Under the pieces are notes generated by a model. That model did no database searches. It had not been told where the DNA came from and saw only the letters and a list, made by a program, of their open reading frames with translations. Shown here in pieces: positions 25,191 to 34,870 of a stretch of 44,550 nt of DNA. This DNA is from Maricaulis sp. (GTDB lineage Bacteria > Pseudomonadota > Alphaproteobacteria > Caulobacterales > Maricaulaceae), in contig NZMJ01000036.1 of assembly GCA_002692855.1 (NCBI GenBank), positions 40,058 through 84,607 of the forward strand, written 5' to 3'. The number at the start of each line of letters is the position of its first letter. The first letter of the stretch is position 1. The position numbers were made by a program, and so were the translations under genes.

Positions 25191-26067
25191 CGACAGTCCT
25201 AGCCGAAGTTGGCGCGCCCGGCTGGCGCGTCCGTTTTCCAGCCAGCCCGATCCCGCTCCGGCGAACCCTTCCGAACCCGTTCCGGACGGCCAGTTCCTGG
25301 CCTTGAAGGCTGCTGATTTCGAGCGCATGAAAGTGGCCGATGTCATGGTGCCACGCGCCGACATCACCGCCGTCGATATCGAGACGCCGCTCGCCGAGCT
25401 CGCGCGCCTGTTTGCCGAGGCCGCCCATTCACGTCTTCCGATCTACCGCGAAACGCTCGACGACCCGGTGGGCGTGGCCCACATCAAGGATGTGGTCGGT
25501 CACCTGGCACCGGATCTGGACGGTCAGCACCCCGAAGGCTGGGCCGAGCGCCGCATCCTGCCGGCGATCCGTCGTCCACTCCTGTTCGCGCCCCCCTCCA
25601 TGCGCGCCGTGGACCTGTTGCTGCGGATGCAGACCCGCCGCATGCACCTTGCCCTTGTCGTCGACGAGTATGGCGGCACGGACGGTCTGGTGTCGCTCGA
25701 AGACCTGCTTGAGCCGATTGTCGGCGATATCGAGGACGAGCACGACGAGGACGAGGCTCCCGCCATCCGCGCCCGGGGTCCCGGCCTCTGGGAGGCGGAT
25801 GCCCGCCTGCTGATCGAGGATTTCGAACGCACCGCCGGTTTCTCGGCCGACCTGCCCGAGGACGAAGAGGATGATTTCGAGACTCTCGGCGGTCTGGTCT
25901 TCACCCTCGCGGGGCGGATTCCCGAACGCGGCGAAGTGATCCCGCACCCCGGCGGGCTTGAATTTGAAGTGCTCGACGCCGATCCGAGGCGGATCAAGCG
26001 GGTCCGGATCCGCACCCATCGCCCTGCGGGCGCCGAGGAAACGGTGACGCCCGGCGAGGTCGCGTGA
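25183..26067 (+). CDS. corC: CorC/HlyC family CBS-domain protein
   Basis: 294-residue cytosolic CNNM/CorC-type protein without the membrane domain. DFERMKVADVMVPRADITAV marks the start of the CBS pair (about 45-180), with HSRLPIYRETLDDPVGVAHI and LVVDEYGGTDGLVSLEDLLE. The C-terminal CorC_HlyC domain (about 205-285) has EDEEDDFETLGGLVFTLAGR. Linked to magnesium/cobalt efflux in enterobacteria; in this operon it consistently stands between ybeY and lnt. Overlaps lnt by GTGA. Confidence 0.92.
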   Translation: MTDDSPSRSWRARLARPFSSQPDPAPANPSEPVPDGQFLALKAADFERMKVADVMVPRADITAVDIETPLAELARLFAEAAHSRLPIYRETLDDPVGVAHIKDVVGHLAPDLDGQHPEGWAERRILPAIRRPLLFAPPSMRAVDLLLRMQTRRMHLALVVDEYGGTDGLVSLEDLLEPIVGDIEDEHDEDEAPAIRARGPGLWEADARLLIEDFERTAGFSADLPEDEEDDFETLGGLVFTLAGRIPERGEVIPHPGGLEFEVLDADPRRIKRVRIRTHRPAGAEETVTPGEVA

Positions 26068-27707
26068 CGGCGGCGGCAATCTGGTCTGCCACACGGCGCA
26101 CCCTGTCGCCCAACCGGTTGCGCGCTGGCTTGACGACCCTGCCCCGGTGGAAGCGCCGGGGCGTGCTGGTCGCCCTGGGCTGCGCCGCCGCGCTGGCCCA
26201 TGCCCCGCTATTCCTCTTTCCCTTCCTGGTCATTGGCCTGACCGGTTTGACCTGGGCGCTGGACGGGGCAGCCCGCCAGCCGCGACCGATGCGCGCCGGA
26301 TTCGAAACCGCCTTCGCCTTCGCGCTCGGCTATTTCACGATCGGCCTGTTCTGGATCGCCTTCGCTTTCTTCAGCCGCGGCCCGGCCTTCGCGCCCTTCG
26401 GGCCTCTGGCCGCCCTGGCCCTGGCCGCCGTCCTGTCCCTGTTCTGGGGGGTGGCGGGCGCGCTTCAGGCCCGCTTCGGCGGCCGCAGCACGTCGCGCAT
26501 CCTGCTGTTCACCGTGCTGCTGTTCGCGGCCGAATGGGCGCGCAGCACGCTCTTCACCGGTTTTCCCTGGAACTTGCCCGGACATGTCTGGCCTGGAGGG
26601 GGTGCGGTCTCGCAGTCGGCCGCCCCGATCGGCGCCTCGGGTCTCGGGCTGGTCACATTGCTGATTGCCCTGACACCGGCCCTGCTGGCGGGACCCGCTG
26701 CGCGCGGGGGACGTCTTGTTCCGGTCCTGGCGGCAGCCATCGTGCTCGCCGGTCTGACCGGCTGGGGTGCGCAGCGCCTCGCCTCGGGCGTCGTGGGTGA
26801 GGAGACCGGCATCCGGCTCCGCATCGTGCAGGTGGACATCCCCCAGCAGGTCAAATGGGCGGACGGCAACCAGACCATGGTGCGCGACCGCTATCTGGAG
26901 GCGACAGACCAGCCGGGGCTGGATGCGGTCACGCATATCCTGTGGCCCGAGGGCGCGCTGCCGCTCTACCTCCTCGAGGATGGTGACACGCTCGCGCCCC
27001 TGTCACGCCTGCTGGCAGATGGACCGACACTGATCACCGGCACGCCTCGCCGCGACACCGATGCGCCCGGTGGCACGCGGTATTACAATGCCATCGCCGC
27101 CATCAGCTTTCCCGGCGGTCGTCCCCAGCTTGATGGCCTTTATGACAAGGTCCGCCTGGTCCCGTTCGGCGAATACATCCCCTTCGCGGACGTCTTCCGC
27201 AGTTTCGGAATCGAGTCCCTGTCGACGATGGTCGATGGCTATTCTCCGGGCGACTCGGCCGCGGTGATCCAGCTCGGCAATGCCCCCCCTTTCTCCCCTC
27301 TGGTCTGCTACGAGATCGTGTATGCCCGCTTTGTCCCGCGCGGCACGGCGCGCCCGGCCTGGCTGGTCAATCTGTCGAATGACGCCTGGTTCGGTCCGAC
27401 TGCCGGGCCGTCCCAGCATCTCAACATTGCCCGCTACCGCGCCATCGAGGAAGGCTTGCCGATCGCGCGCGCCGCATCGGGCGGCTTCTCCGGTGTCATC
27501 GACGCCTACGGGCGCACGGACGGCCTGATTGCTCCGGATGCGGAGGGATCATTCGACCGCGATCTGCCTGCGGGTTTGCGGCCGACTCTCTATGCACGCT
27601 TCGGTGATCTTATTTGCTGGACTTTGTGGGTGCTCATTCTATGTGCCTTCGTGTTCGCAAACCGGAAAAGCTTGCAATCCGTATTGCGGACATCCGCACA
27701 CCGATGA
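26064..27707 (+). CDS. lnt: Apolipoprotein N-acyltransferase
   Basis: 547-residue inner-membrane enzyme that adds the third acyl chain to lipoprotein N-terminal Cys. About seven hydrophobic N-terminal helices (to about residue 235), a periplasmic nitrilase domain (about 250-515), and a last helix LICWTLWVLILCAFVFANRK. Catalytic Glu in ILWPEGALPLYLLE, Lys in YDKVRLVPFGEYIPF, Cys in SPLVCYEIVYARF. Several lipoproteins in this window are its possible substrates. GTG start overlaps corC. Confidence 0.95.
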   Translation: MTAAAIWSATRRTLSPNRLRAGLTTLPRWKRRGVLVALGCAAALAHAPLFLFPFLVIGLTGLTWALDGAARQPRPMRAGFETAFAFALGYFTIGLFWIAFAFFSRGPAFAPFGPLAALALAAVLSLFWGVAGALQARFGGRSTSRILLFTVLLFAAEWARSTLFTGFPWNLPGHVWPGGGAVSQSAAPIGASGLGLVTLLIALTPALLAGPAARGGRLVPVLAAAIVLAGLTGWGAQRLASGVVGEETGIRLRIVQVDIPQQVKWADGNQTMVRDRYLEATDQPGLDAVTHILWPEGALPLYLLEDGDTLAPLSRLLADGPTLITGTPRRDTDAPGGTRYYNAIAAISFPGGRPQLDGLYDKVRLVPFGEYIPFADVFRSFGIESLSTMVDGYSPGDSAAVIQLGNAPPFSPLVCYEIVYARFVPRGTARPAWLVNLSNDAWFGPTAGPSQHLNIARYRAIEEGLPIARAASGGFSGVIDAYGRTDGLIAPDAEGSFDRDLPAGLRPTLYARFGDLICWTLWVLILCAFVFANRKSLQSVLRTSAHR

Positions 27708-27772
27708 AAAATTTCCCATTTGCCCTCGTAATGGGGTATTCATTTTAGAAGTTTCTGGGATATGAGGGCGAT

Positions 27773-27793
27773 CCAGGTCGAATTTTGACCGGG
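27773..27793. promoter_or_regulatory. Palindromic operator candidate for the XRE regulator
   Basis: A 21-base near-perfect palindrome with arms CCAGGTCGAA and TTTGACCGGG around one central T, 16 bases ahead of the regulator's ATG. Upstream, TTGCCC (27720-27725) and TTTAGA (27744-27749), 18 bases apart, could be its promoter. This placement fits autorepression. Confidence 0.45.
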
Positions 27794-27809
27794 ATCAGAA
27801 AGGGCAGAC

Positions 27810-28226
27810 ATGAAACGCAACCCGCGCGAAGCCAATCAGATCGACGAGCATGTCGGATCTCGCGTGCGTTTGCGACGCCAGCTTCTCAAGATGAGTCAGG
27901 AAAAGCTGGGCGACGAACTCGGCGTGACATTCCAGCAGGTTCAGAAGTACGAACGCGGATCAAACCGGGTCGGCGCCAGTCGCCTGTACGCCCTCTCGCA
28001 TGTGCTCGACGTGCCGGTATCCTTCTTCTTCGACGGTCTTGCCGAGCCGGGCCATGCCGGCATGGCCGAGAACGACCAGGCCCCGATCGTTTACGATTTC
28101 ATCCAGAGCCCCGACGGTGTCGCGCTGGCGCAGGCATTCTCACGGATCAATGACCCCAAGGTGCGCCGCCGGGTACTCGATCTCGTGCGCTCGCTCGCCG
28201 ACGAAAACGACTCTGAATCGGAATAA
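27810..28226 (+). CDS. XRE-family regulator, PraR-like
   Basis: 138-residue DNA-binding protein. HTH (about residues 14-72): VGSRVRLRRQLLKMSQEKLG, DELGVTFQQVQKYERGSNRV, SRLYALSHVLDVPVSFFFDG. The C-terminal part, ending in INDPKVRRRVLDLVRSLADE, is a small helical dimerisation region. An XRE gene between lnt and metK is characteristic of Alphaproteobacteria; in rhizobia this is praR, linked to biofilm and symbiosis control. Orthology is inferred from position and length. AAAGGG stands upstream of the ATG. Confidence 0.9.
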   Translation: MKRNPREANQIDEHVGSRVRLRRQLLKMSQEKLGDELGVTFQQVQKYERGSNRVGASRLYALSHVLDVPVSFFFDGLAEPGHAGMAENDQAPIVYDFIQSPDGVALAQAFSRINDPKVRRRVLDLVRSLADENDSESE

Positions 28227-28279
28227 TTGCGAACTCAACGGTTGCGCTCTCCGCGCGGATCGGCTTTAAGCGCCGCGAC

Positions 28280-28299
28280 ATATAAAGACATCTTTATAT
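28280..28299. promoter_or_regulatory. SAM/SAH-regulator-like operator at metK
   Basis: ATATAAAGA-CA-TCTTTATAT: nine-base perfect arms, two-base centre, ending 13 bases before the metK GTG. TTGCGC (28242-28247) and CTTTAA (28264-28269) are a possible promoter just upstream, so a repressor here would sit at or just after the transcription start. From memory, alphaproteobacterial SahR/SamR (ArsR family) sites ahead of methionine-cycle genes have this ATAAAGA..TCTTTAT form. I see no riboswitch fold in the short leader. Confidence 0.6.
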
Positions 28300-28312
28300 C
28301 TGGAGATCGCCT

Positions 28313-29479
<1,167 letters not shown>

Positions 29480-29513
29480 GGGCACAATCCTTCTAAGACT
29501 GGCATGATTGCGG

Positions 29514-29549
29514 CGCGCCCGAACCCCGGTTCGGGCGCGTCTTCTTTTG
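29514..29549 (+). terminator. Intrinsic terminator of metK
   Basis: CGCGCCCGAACC (29514-29525) and GGTTCGGGCGCG (29528-29539) pair perfectly, followed by TCTTCTTTT. It stands between convergent genes and is 35 bases after the metK stop. Confidence 0.85.
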
Positions 29550-29552
29550 TGG

Positions 29553-30947
29553 CTACAGGCCGGGGTTCAGGTAGTGGGCGAATGTCCACGGGACGACGAG
29601 CAGAAAGTAGGCGGCCATCACGCTGGTCAACAGCGCCGCAGGACTCGCGAAATTGCGCCCCAAAGGTCTGGGCGGCAGCGACGGGATCGCCATCAGGAGA
29701 ATCGGGATGAGATATCGGCCCTGCACGCCCATCACCGGGCCGGGACTGCCCACCGGGGTCCAGACGAGATAGAGCGCGGCATAGGTCAGGCCGTAAGCGA
29801 GCACGGCACCGCCAATCCCCATCACCCGCGCGCCCGTTGGCTGGCGTGCCGAGGGCGGATTGGCAAAAATCACGGCGAGGACCACCAGGCTGAGAAAGGC
29901 TGTCAGGCCTGGTCCGGCATAGGCATTGGGATGGTCGGTCACCACGAACAATTGCCGCATCGGCAGGAAGGGCTGGTTGAGCAGGTTCGACGCGGCGATC
30001 CCGAACACCGCGCCCGGCGACTCCAGCAGGAATTCCATCTGCGCGCCCGGGTCGATATTGTCGGCGACGCGGTCGGGTGGTGACACGACCAAAACGGTCC
30101 ACAAGATTGCCGTCGCGGCCAGCACCGTGACCACGAGCTTGGTCCGGACCGCCCAGCCAATCCCCCCCTGCGTCCACGTCGTCAGGGCGAGCGCGATATG
30201 CACCGGCTTGATCGCCACCAGCACGATCAGCGCCAGCCCGTAGCGTTTCAGCCAGGTTTTCGCATCACCCTGCCCGGGAACGATCCGGGTCGCCGCCGCG
30301 CCCCCCAGCGCGGCGCTGGCAATCAGCCAGGCATCGGGAGAAAATGACGTACCAAGGAAAACCACCATCGGCAGCGCGAGGAGGATGAAGAAGGCGAACT
30401 TGCCGCGCCGGGCAATGTGAATGGCGAGCGCGGCCAGCGAGATGAAGAGGAGGCCGAGCGCCAGCCGGCCGTATCGCAGCGTGTCGCTGATCGAAACGCC
30501 GAACAATCGGGCGGTGGTCACCACCACGGCCTGCGGCACGTAGAACAGCGGAAAATACCCGTCGATCGCGGAACGGATTTCCGAGCGCTCCGACGACCAT
30601 GAGCCCTCGGGCAGGGCTTGGGCCGCCCGCCAGCCGAACACGCCTTCGTCGCGCAGTTGCTGGTGTGTCACCATGACGAAGTCGCGCAGGTCTGCCGGCA
30701 CGTCCTGCGGCGTCAGTCCGGGCCCCGGATCATTTTTCGGGAACAGGCGCAGTTCGCTGACCATCAGGCTGCGTATGGCGTGGCCGCCCTCGTCGGGGGC
30801 GATGAGCGGCGGTGTGAGACTCGAGACGATCAGTACGAGCGGGAACGCATAGACGGCATAGATCAGCGCCGTGTGCCTGCGGAAGATGACCAGGCCGCGG
30901 CGCACCGCCTGCACAGCGGTGCGGGTCAATTTACTCAGTCGGCGCAT
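29553..30947 (-). CDS. DUF2142 multi-pass membrane protein
   Basis: 464 residues with about ten to twelve hydrophobic helices. DUF2142 hallmarks: PPLIAPDEGGHAIRSLMVSE near residue 46 (the PDE..H..R motif after helix 1), a long first periplasmic loop with DGYFPLFYVPQAV, and GVQGRYLIPILLMAIPSLPP near residue 405. The layout resembles GT-C glycosyltransferases, with the acidic PDE loop in the place of their catalytic Asp, so transfer from a lipid-linked sugar is possible, but it is not established for the family. It interrupts the metK-trmB order on the opposite strand. Confidence 0.85.
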   Translation of the reverse strand: MRRLSKLTRTAVQAVRRGLVIFRRHTALIYAVYAFPLVLIVSSLTPPLIAPDEGGHAIRSLMVSELRLFPKNDPGPGLTPQDVPADLRDFVMVTHQQLRDEGVFGWRAAQALPEGSWSSERSEIRSAIDGYFPLFYVPQAVVVTTARLFGVSISDTLRYGRLALGLLFISLAALAIHIARRGKFAFFILLALPMVVFLGTSFSPDAWLIASAALGGAAATRIVPGQGDAKTWLKRYGLALIVLVAIKPVHIALALTTWTQGGIGWAVRTKLVVTVLAATAILWTVLVVSPPDRVADNIDPGAQMEFLLESPGAVFGIAASNLLNQPFLPMRQLFVVTDHPNAYAGPGLTAFLSLVVLAVIFANPPSARQPTGARVMGIGGAVLAYGLTYAALYLVWTPVGSPGPVMGVQGRYLIPILLMAIPSLPPRPLGRNFASPAALLTSVMAAYFLLVVPWTFAHYLNPGL

Positions 30948-31059
30948 CGCTGCTATCCCCCTCGGTCGAGGCTATCCCTCAAGCCGCTTCGTGTTTAATT
31001 CGTGTCGAAAGCCGGATCCAAGTCCCGCTTCGTCCACGCCCACTGGGAAACGCTAAATT

Positions 31060-31731
31060 GTGACGCCGCAGAATTCACCTGAATTGCGCACCTTCGGCCG
31101 GACGAAGGGCCGCCCCCTGTCGCCGCGCCAGCAGGGCCTGGTCGATGACCTTCTGCCGCGCATTGCCGTGCCGGACTCTGGCCCGGTCGAGCTGCCGCAA
31201 CGCTTCAGCCAGCACATCCTTGAGATCGGTTTTGGCGGCGGTGAGCATCTCGTCGCGCAGGCCAGGCGCCATCCCGGCACCGGATTTATCGGGATCGAGC
31301 CTTATGTGAACGGGGTCGCCAAGGCGCTGACCGGGATCGAGGAAAACAGCCTCGACAATGTGCGCCTGCATCTCGGCGATGCGCGCGACATCCTGCCCCG
31401 GCTCCCGGATGCCGGCCTCGACCGCATCTATCTCCTCTTCCCTGACCCGTGGCCGAAGCTGCGCCACTCCAAACGGCGTTTCGTGCAGGACCGGACCGCC
31501 GCCGAATTCGTCCGCCTCCTGAAACCGGGCGGTCTCTTGCGGGTGGCGACCGATGTCATGGCCTATGCCGACCATGCGCTCGAAGTCCTGCGCCGCCGCA
31601 GCGAATTGCAGTGGCTGGCGACCCATGCGGACGACTGGCGCAAACCGCCCGCCGATCACATCACGACGCGCTACGAGACCAAGCGGCTCGGCGACTGCGA
31701 ACCCGTCTGGTTCGATTTCCAGCGGCGCTGA
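31060..31731 (+). CDS. trmB: tRNA (guanine-N7-)-methyltransferase
   Basis: 223-residue SAM methyltransferase making m7G46 in t[23 protein letters not shown] is the SAM-binding loop (about residues 52-71), [15 protein letters not shown] the second strand, and [20 protein letters not shown] the family hallmark (about 127-146). [19 protein letters not shown] ends the protein. GTG 31060 is the start that gives the usual length; the ribosome-binding site is not strong. Confidence 0.96.
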   Translation: MTPQNSPELRTFGRTKGRPLSPRQQGLVDDLLPRIAVPDSGPVELPQRFSQHILEIGFGGGEHLVAQARRHPGTGFIGIEPYVNGVAKALTGIEENSLDNVRLHLGDARDILPRLPDAGLDRIYLLFPDPWPKLRHSKRRFVQDRTAAEFVRLLKPGGLLRVATDVMAYADHALEVLRRRSELQWLATHADDWRKPPADHITTRYETKRLGDCEPVWFDFQRR

Positions 31732-31735
31732 CACG

Positions 31736-31764
31736 TTGCATCCTGCTGCCTTGGGGCGTATAAG
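31736..31764 (+). promoter_or_regulatory. Sigma-70-type promoter of the rimP-nusA-infB operon
   Basis: TTGCAT (31736-31741) and TATAAG (31759-31764) with exactly 17 bases between, beginning just after the trmB stop. Transcription would start near 31771, giving a leader of about 90 bases before the rimP GTG. Confidence 0.55.
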
Positions 31765-31802
31765 CCCGCTCTCAGTTCGATTACGTGTCGATGACGCGTT
31801 AT

Positions 31803-31831
31803 CGGCGGCTCCACCCGGGGCCGCCGTTTTT
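31803..31831 (+). terminator. Premature terminator (attenuator) in the rimP leader
   Basis: CGGCGGC (31803-31809) pairs with GCCGCCG (31820-31826), followed by TTTTTG, 29 bases before the rimP start and about 30 after the predicted transcription start. Because it lies downstream of the promoter at 31736-31764, it should stop part of the operon's own transcripts. It could also serve as the trmB terminator. Confidence 0.6.
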
Positions 31832-31860
31832 GTTACCGCCGAAGGCCGGACCGCACTGCC

Positions 31861-32400
31861 GTGAAGACCAAGACGACCCTTGATGAACGCCTGCTCGCCC
31901 TGGTGGACCCGATTGCCACCGCCATGGGGTTCGAGATCGTGCGCGTGCGCGTCATGGGCGGCAAGCGCAAGACCTTCCAGATCATGGCCGAGCGCACCGA
32001 CGGCACCATGAATGTCGAGGATTGCGCGACCCTGTCGCGGGCCGTGTCGGAAATGCTCGAATCCGAGGATCCGATCGGTGACGAATACAACCTGGAAGTC
32101 TCGTCGCCCGGTATCGACCGGCCGCTGACGGCACCGGCGCATTTCGAGCGCTGGGAAGGCTTCGAGGCCAAGCTGGAACTCGACCGCCTGGTCGAAGGCC
32201 GCAAACGTTTTACCGGCACGCTTGCCGGTTTTGAGGAAGGCCATGTCCTCCTCGATATCAAGGGTGAAGACGAGACCGCCCACATCCCGTTCGACTGGAT
32301 CGCGGATGCCAAGCTGGTGCTCACCAACGCCCTCATGGAAGCCGATTCGAAGGCACGCGGTGTCGTGTCCGACCAACAAGGGAGCGAGGAAACGCCATGA
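31861..32400 (+). CDS. rimP: Ribosome maturation factor RimP
   Basis: 179 residues; assists 30S subunit assembly. N-terminal alpha/beta domain with VDPIATAMGFEIVRVRVMGG and LSRAVSEMLESEDPIGDEYN, then LEVSSPGIDRPLTAPAHFER, the family signature (about residues 78-97), and a C-terminal SH3-like barrel. The C-terminal 15-20 residues are a variable tail. GTG start. The stop overlaps the nusA ATG (ATGA). First gene of the operon and downstream of a predicted attenuator. Confidence 0.95.
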   Translation: MKTKTTLDERLLALVDPIATAMGFEIVRVRVMGGKRKTFQIMAERTDGTMNVEDCATLSRAVSEMLESEDPIGDEYNLEVSSPGIDRPLTAPAHFERWEGFEAKLELDRLVEGRKRFTGTLAGFEEGHVLLDIKGEDETAHIPFDWIADAKLVLTNALMEADSKARGVVSDQQGSEETP

Positions 32401-34133
32401 ATATCGGCGTCAGCGCAAACAAGACCGAGATGCTCGCAATCGCCCGGGCGGTCGCGCAGGAAAAATCGATCGACGAGAAGCTCGTCCTCGAAGCGATTGA
32501 GGAAGCCATCGAGAAGGCGGCCCGCTCGCGCTATGGCGCCGAGCATGACATCCGCGCCAAGATCGATCCCAAGACCGGCGAAATGCGGCTGACCCGCTGC
32601 CTGACCGTGGTCGAGGAAGTCGAGAACGACTCCCAGCAGATCTCGCTCGAGGACGCGAAGAAAGTCCAGGACGACGCCGAGATCGGCACCGTCCTGACCG
32701 ACGAGCTGCCGCCGCTGGAATTCGGCCGCGTTGCCTCGCTGACCGCCAAGCAGGTCATCACCCAGAAGGTTCGTGAAGCCGAGCGCGAGCGCCAGTACGA
32801 AGAGTACAAGGACCGCGTCGGCGAGATCGTCAACGGCATCATCAAGCGCGTCGAATACGGCAATGTGATCATTGATCTGGGCCGGGCCGAAGGCATTGTC
32901 CGCCGCAATGACGCGATTCCGCGGGAAAACCTGCAGCCGGGCGATCGCCTGCGCGCCTACATCTATGATGTGCGCCAGGAAACGCGCGGCCCGCAAATCT
33001 TCCTGTCGCGCGCCCACACCGACTTCATGGCCGCCCTGTTCGCGCAGGAAGTCCCGGAAGTCTACGAAGGCATTATCGAAATTCCGTCCGTCGCCCGTGA
33101 TCCGGGCAGCCGCGCCAAGATCGCCGTGCTGTCGAATGACAGCTCGATCGATCCGGTCGGCGCCTGCGTCGGCATGCGCGGCAGCCGGGTTCAGGCCGTC
33201 GTGTCCGAACTGGCCGGCGAGAAGATCGACATCATTCCGTGGTCTCCGGACCCTGCCACCTTCATCGTCAACGCCCTGCAGCCGGCGGAAGTCGCCAAGG
33301 TCGTGCTCGACGAGGAAGACCGCCGCATCGAGGTGGTGGTGCCCGACGACCAGCTGTCGCTGGCCATCGGCCGCCGCGGCCAGAATGTGCGTCTGGCCTC
33401 GCAGCTGACCGGCTGGTCCATCGATATCCTGACCGAGGTCGAGGAATCGGAGCGCCGCCAGAAGGAATTTGCCGAGCGTACGGGCCTGTTCATGAACGCG
33501 CTCGACGTCGACGAGGTCATCGCCCAGCTGCTGGCGACCGAAGGCTTCTCCAATGTCGACGAGCTGGCCTATGTCGATCCGGGCGAAATCGCCGTGATCG
33601 AAGGCTTTGACGAGGATACCGCCGTCGAAATCCAGGCGCGGGCGCGTGACTATCTCGAGCGCATCGCGACCGAGCAGGACAACAAGCGCAAGGAAGCGGG
33701 CGTCGAGGACGGTCTTCTCGAAATCGAGGGCGTAACGCTTCCCATGGCGGTCGCCTTCGGCGAGAATGACGTGAAGACGGTCGATGATCTGGCCGGCATG
33801 ACGCCGGACGATCTGCGCGGCTGGTTCGAGACCCGCAATGGCGAGCGCGTTCGTGAAGCCGGGATCCTCGACGGTTTCGAGCTTTCTGCGGAAGACGCCG
33901 AGATGCTGATCCTTCGCGCCCGTGTCGCGGCGGGCTGGATCTCCGAGGACGATCTGCCGCAGCCGGAGCCCGAAGAGGTTGAAGCCGAGGCCGACGATAC
34001 CGATCTTGAAGGTCTCGACCTCGAGGCGCTCGAAGCCGAAGCCGCTGCGTTGGGCGTTGATCTCGACGAAGCCGTCGCAGAAGACATGAACAAGGACGGC
34101 GGCGATGAGGACGAAGGAGACGATCGCAGCTGA
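32397..34133 (+). CDS. nusA: Transcription termination/antitermination factor NusA
   Basis: 578-residue RNA polymerase-associated factor. NusA N-terminal domain (1-125, with [20 protein letters not shown]), S1 domain (about 135-200, [20 protein letters not shown]), tandem KH domains (about 230-345, including [19 protein letters not shown] and [20 protein letters not shown]), two C-terminal helical repeats (about 365-500) and a very acidic tail ([20 protein letters not shown]). In E. coli NusA represses its own operon; the rimP leader terminator here could be its target. Overlaps the next gene by 29 bases. Confidence 0.97.
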   Translation: MNIGVSANKTEMLAIARAVAQEKSIDEKLVLEAIEEAIEKAARSRYGAEHDIRAKIDPKTGEMRLTRCLTVVEEVENDSQQISLEDAKKVQDDAEIGTVLTDELPPLEFGRVASLTAKQVITQKVREAERERQYEEYKDRVGEIVNGIIKRVEYGNVIIDLGRAEGIVRRNDAIPRENLQPGDRLRAYIYDVRQETRGPQIFLSRAHTDFMAALFAQEVPEVYEGIIEIPSVARDPGSRAKIAVLSNDSSIDPVGACVGMRGSRVQAVVSELAGEKIDIIPWSPDPATFIVNALQPAEVAKVVLDEEDRRIEVVVPDDQLSLAIGRRGQNVRLASQLTGWSIDILTEVEESERRQKEFAERTGLFMNALDVDEVIAQLLATEGFSNVDELAYVDPGEIAVIEGFDEDTAVEIQARARDYLERIATEQDNKRKEAGVEDGLLEIEGVTLPMAVAFGENDVKTVDDLAGMTPDDLRGWFETRNGERVREAGILDGFELSAEDAEMLILRARVAAGWISEDDLPQPEPEEVEAEADDTDLEGLDLEALEAEAAALGVDLDEAVAEDMNKDGGDEDEGDDRS

Positions 34134-34749
34134 TCCGGGCCGCAAGCGCCGCGAACGGCGCTGTGTCGCGAGTGGCGAGGTTCGCCCCGAGGCCCGGCTG
34201 GTTCGCATCGCGATTGCGCCCGATGGTGTGCTGGTTCCCGACGTCACGGCCCGGCTTCCGGGTCGCGGGGTCTGGGTCACGGCGGACCGGGCAGCGGTCG
34301 AAACCGCGTTGAAACGCAAGGCCTTTGCCCGCGCGGCAGGCAGTGCGGTCACGGTACCGGCCGGGTTCGCGGACTTTATTGCGGACCGGCTGGCGGACCG
34401 GGCGCTGTCCCTTCTGGGGCTGGCCCGGCGTTCCGGTGACCTGGCGTTGGGGTTTGATACCGCCCACGCCGCGTTGAAGGCCGCCCGGCCCGCATGGCGG
34501 GTCGAGGCGTCAGAGGCCGCTCCCGATGGGCGGGGCAAGCTCGACCGGCTGGCCTACGCCGCCTGGGGCGACATACCGGTTGCGGGGTGTTTCACCGCCG
34601 CCGAACTGGGACAGGCATTGGGCCGCGATAGCGTGGTCCATGCCGTGCTGACCGGAGGCGCCCAAGCGGCAGCCTTTGGTGAGACGATGACGAAGCTGGG
34701 AGGCTTCCGGGACATTGATCCGGGAGCCGGTGCCAGTGTGAACGGTTGA
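34105..34749 (+). CDS. YlxR/L7Ae-like RNA-binding fusion protein
   Basis: 214 residues. N-terminal YlxR (DUF448) domain: RRCVASGEVRPEARLVRIAI and LPGRGVWVTADRAAVETALK (about residues 18-72). C-terminal L7Ae/L30e-like domain: LADRALSLLGLARRSGDLAL, GFDTAHAALKAARP (about 95-190). These are separate genes (ylxR and ylxQ) in Firmicutes and commonly fused in Alphaproteobacteria. They bind RNA and RNase P or the ribosome in other bacteria. ATG 34105 lies within the nusA 3' end; the frame differs from nusA. Confidence 0.9.
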   Translation: MRTKETIAADPGRKRRERRCVASGEVRPEARLVRIAIAPDGVLVPDVTARLPGRGVWVTADRAAVETALKRKAFARAAGSAVTVPAGFADFIADRLADRALSLLGLARRSGDLALGFDTAHAALKAARPAWRVEASEAAPDGRGKLDRLAYAAWGDIPVAGCFTAAELGQALGRDSVVHAVLTGGAQAAAFGETMTKLGGFRDIDPGAGASVNG

Positions 34750-34870
34750 ATCCGCGCGGAAGCTGGCTAGTTTAGCGGCTTTCCGGCGGAGAACTGGAAA
34801 GTTTGGGGTGTCAGCCGACGGCAGCCGGCGCCCCGCTTGTGTATTTTTGAGGCCGTGTTGAAAGGCTCGA

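Noticed and set aside
28227..28312. SAM riboswitch ahead of metK
   Set aside because: The leader is short and shows no SAM-II or SAM/SAH-type conserved core; the striking feature is a DNA palindrome.
31833..34538. 901-codon minus-strand frame opposite rimP, nusA and ylxR
   Set aside because: Covers three identified plus-strand genes and their overlaps; no ribosome-binding site or recognisable domain.
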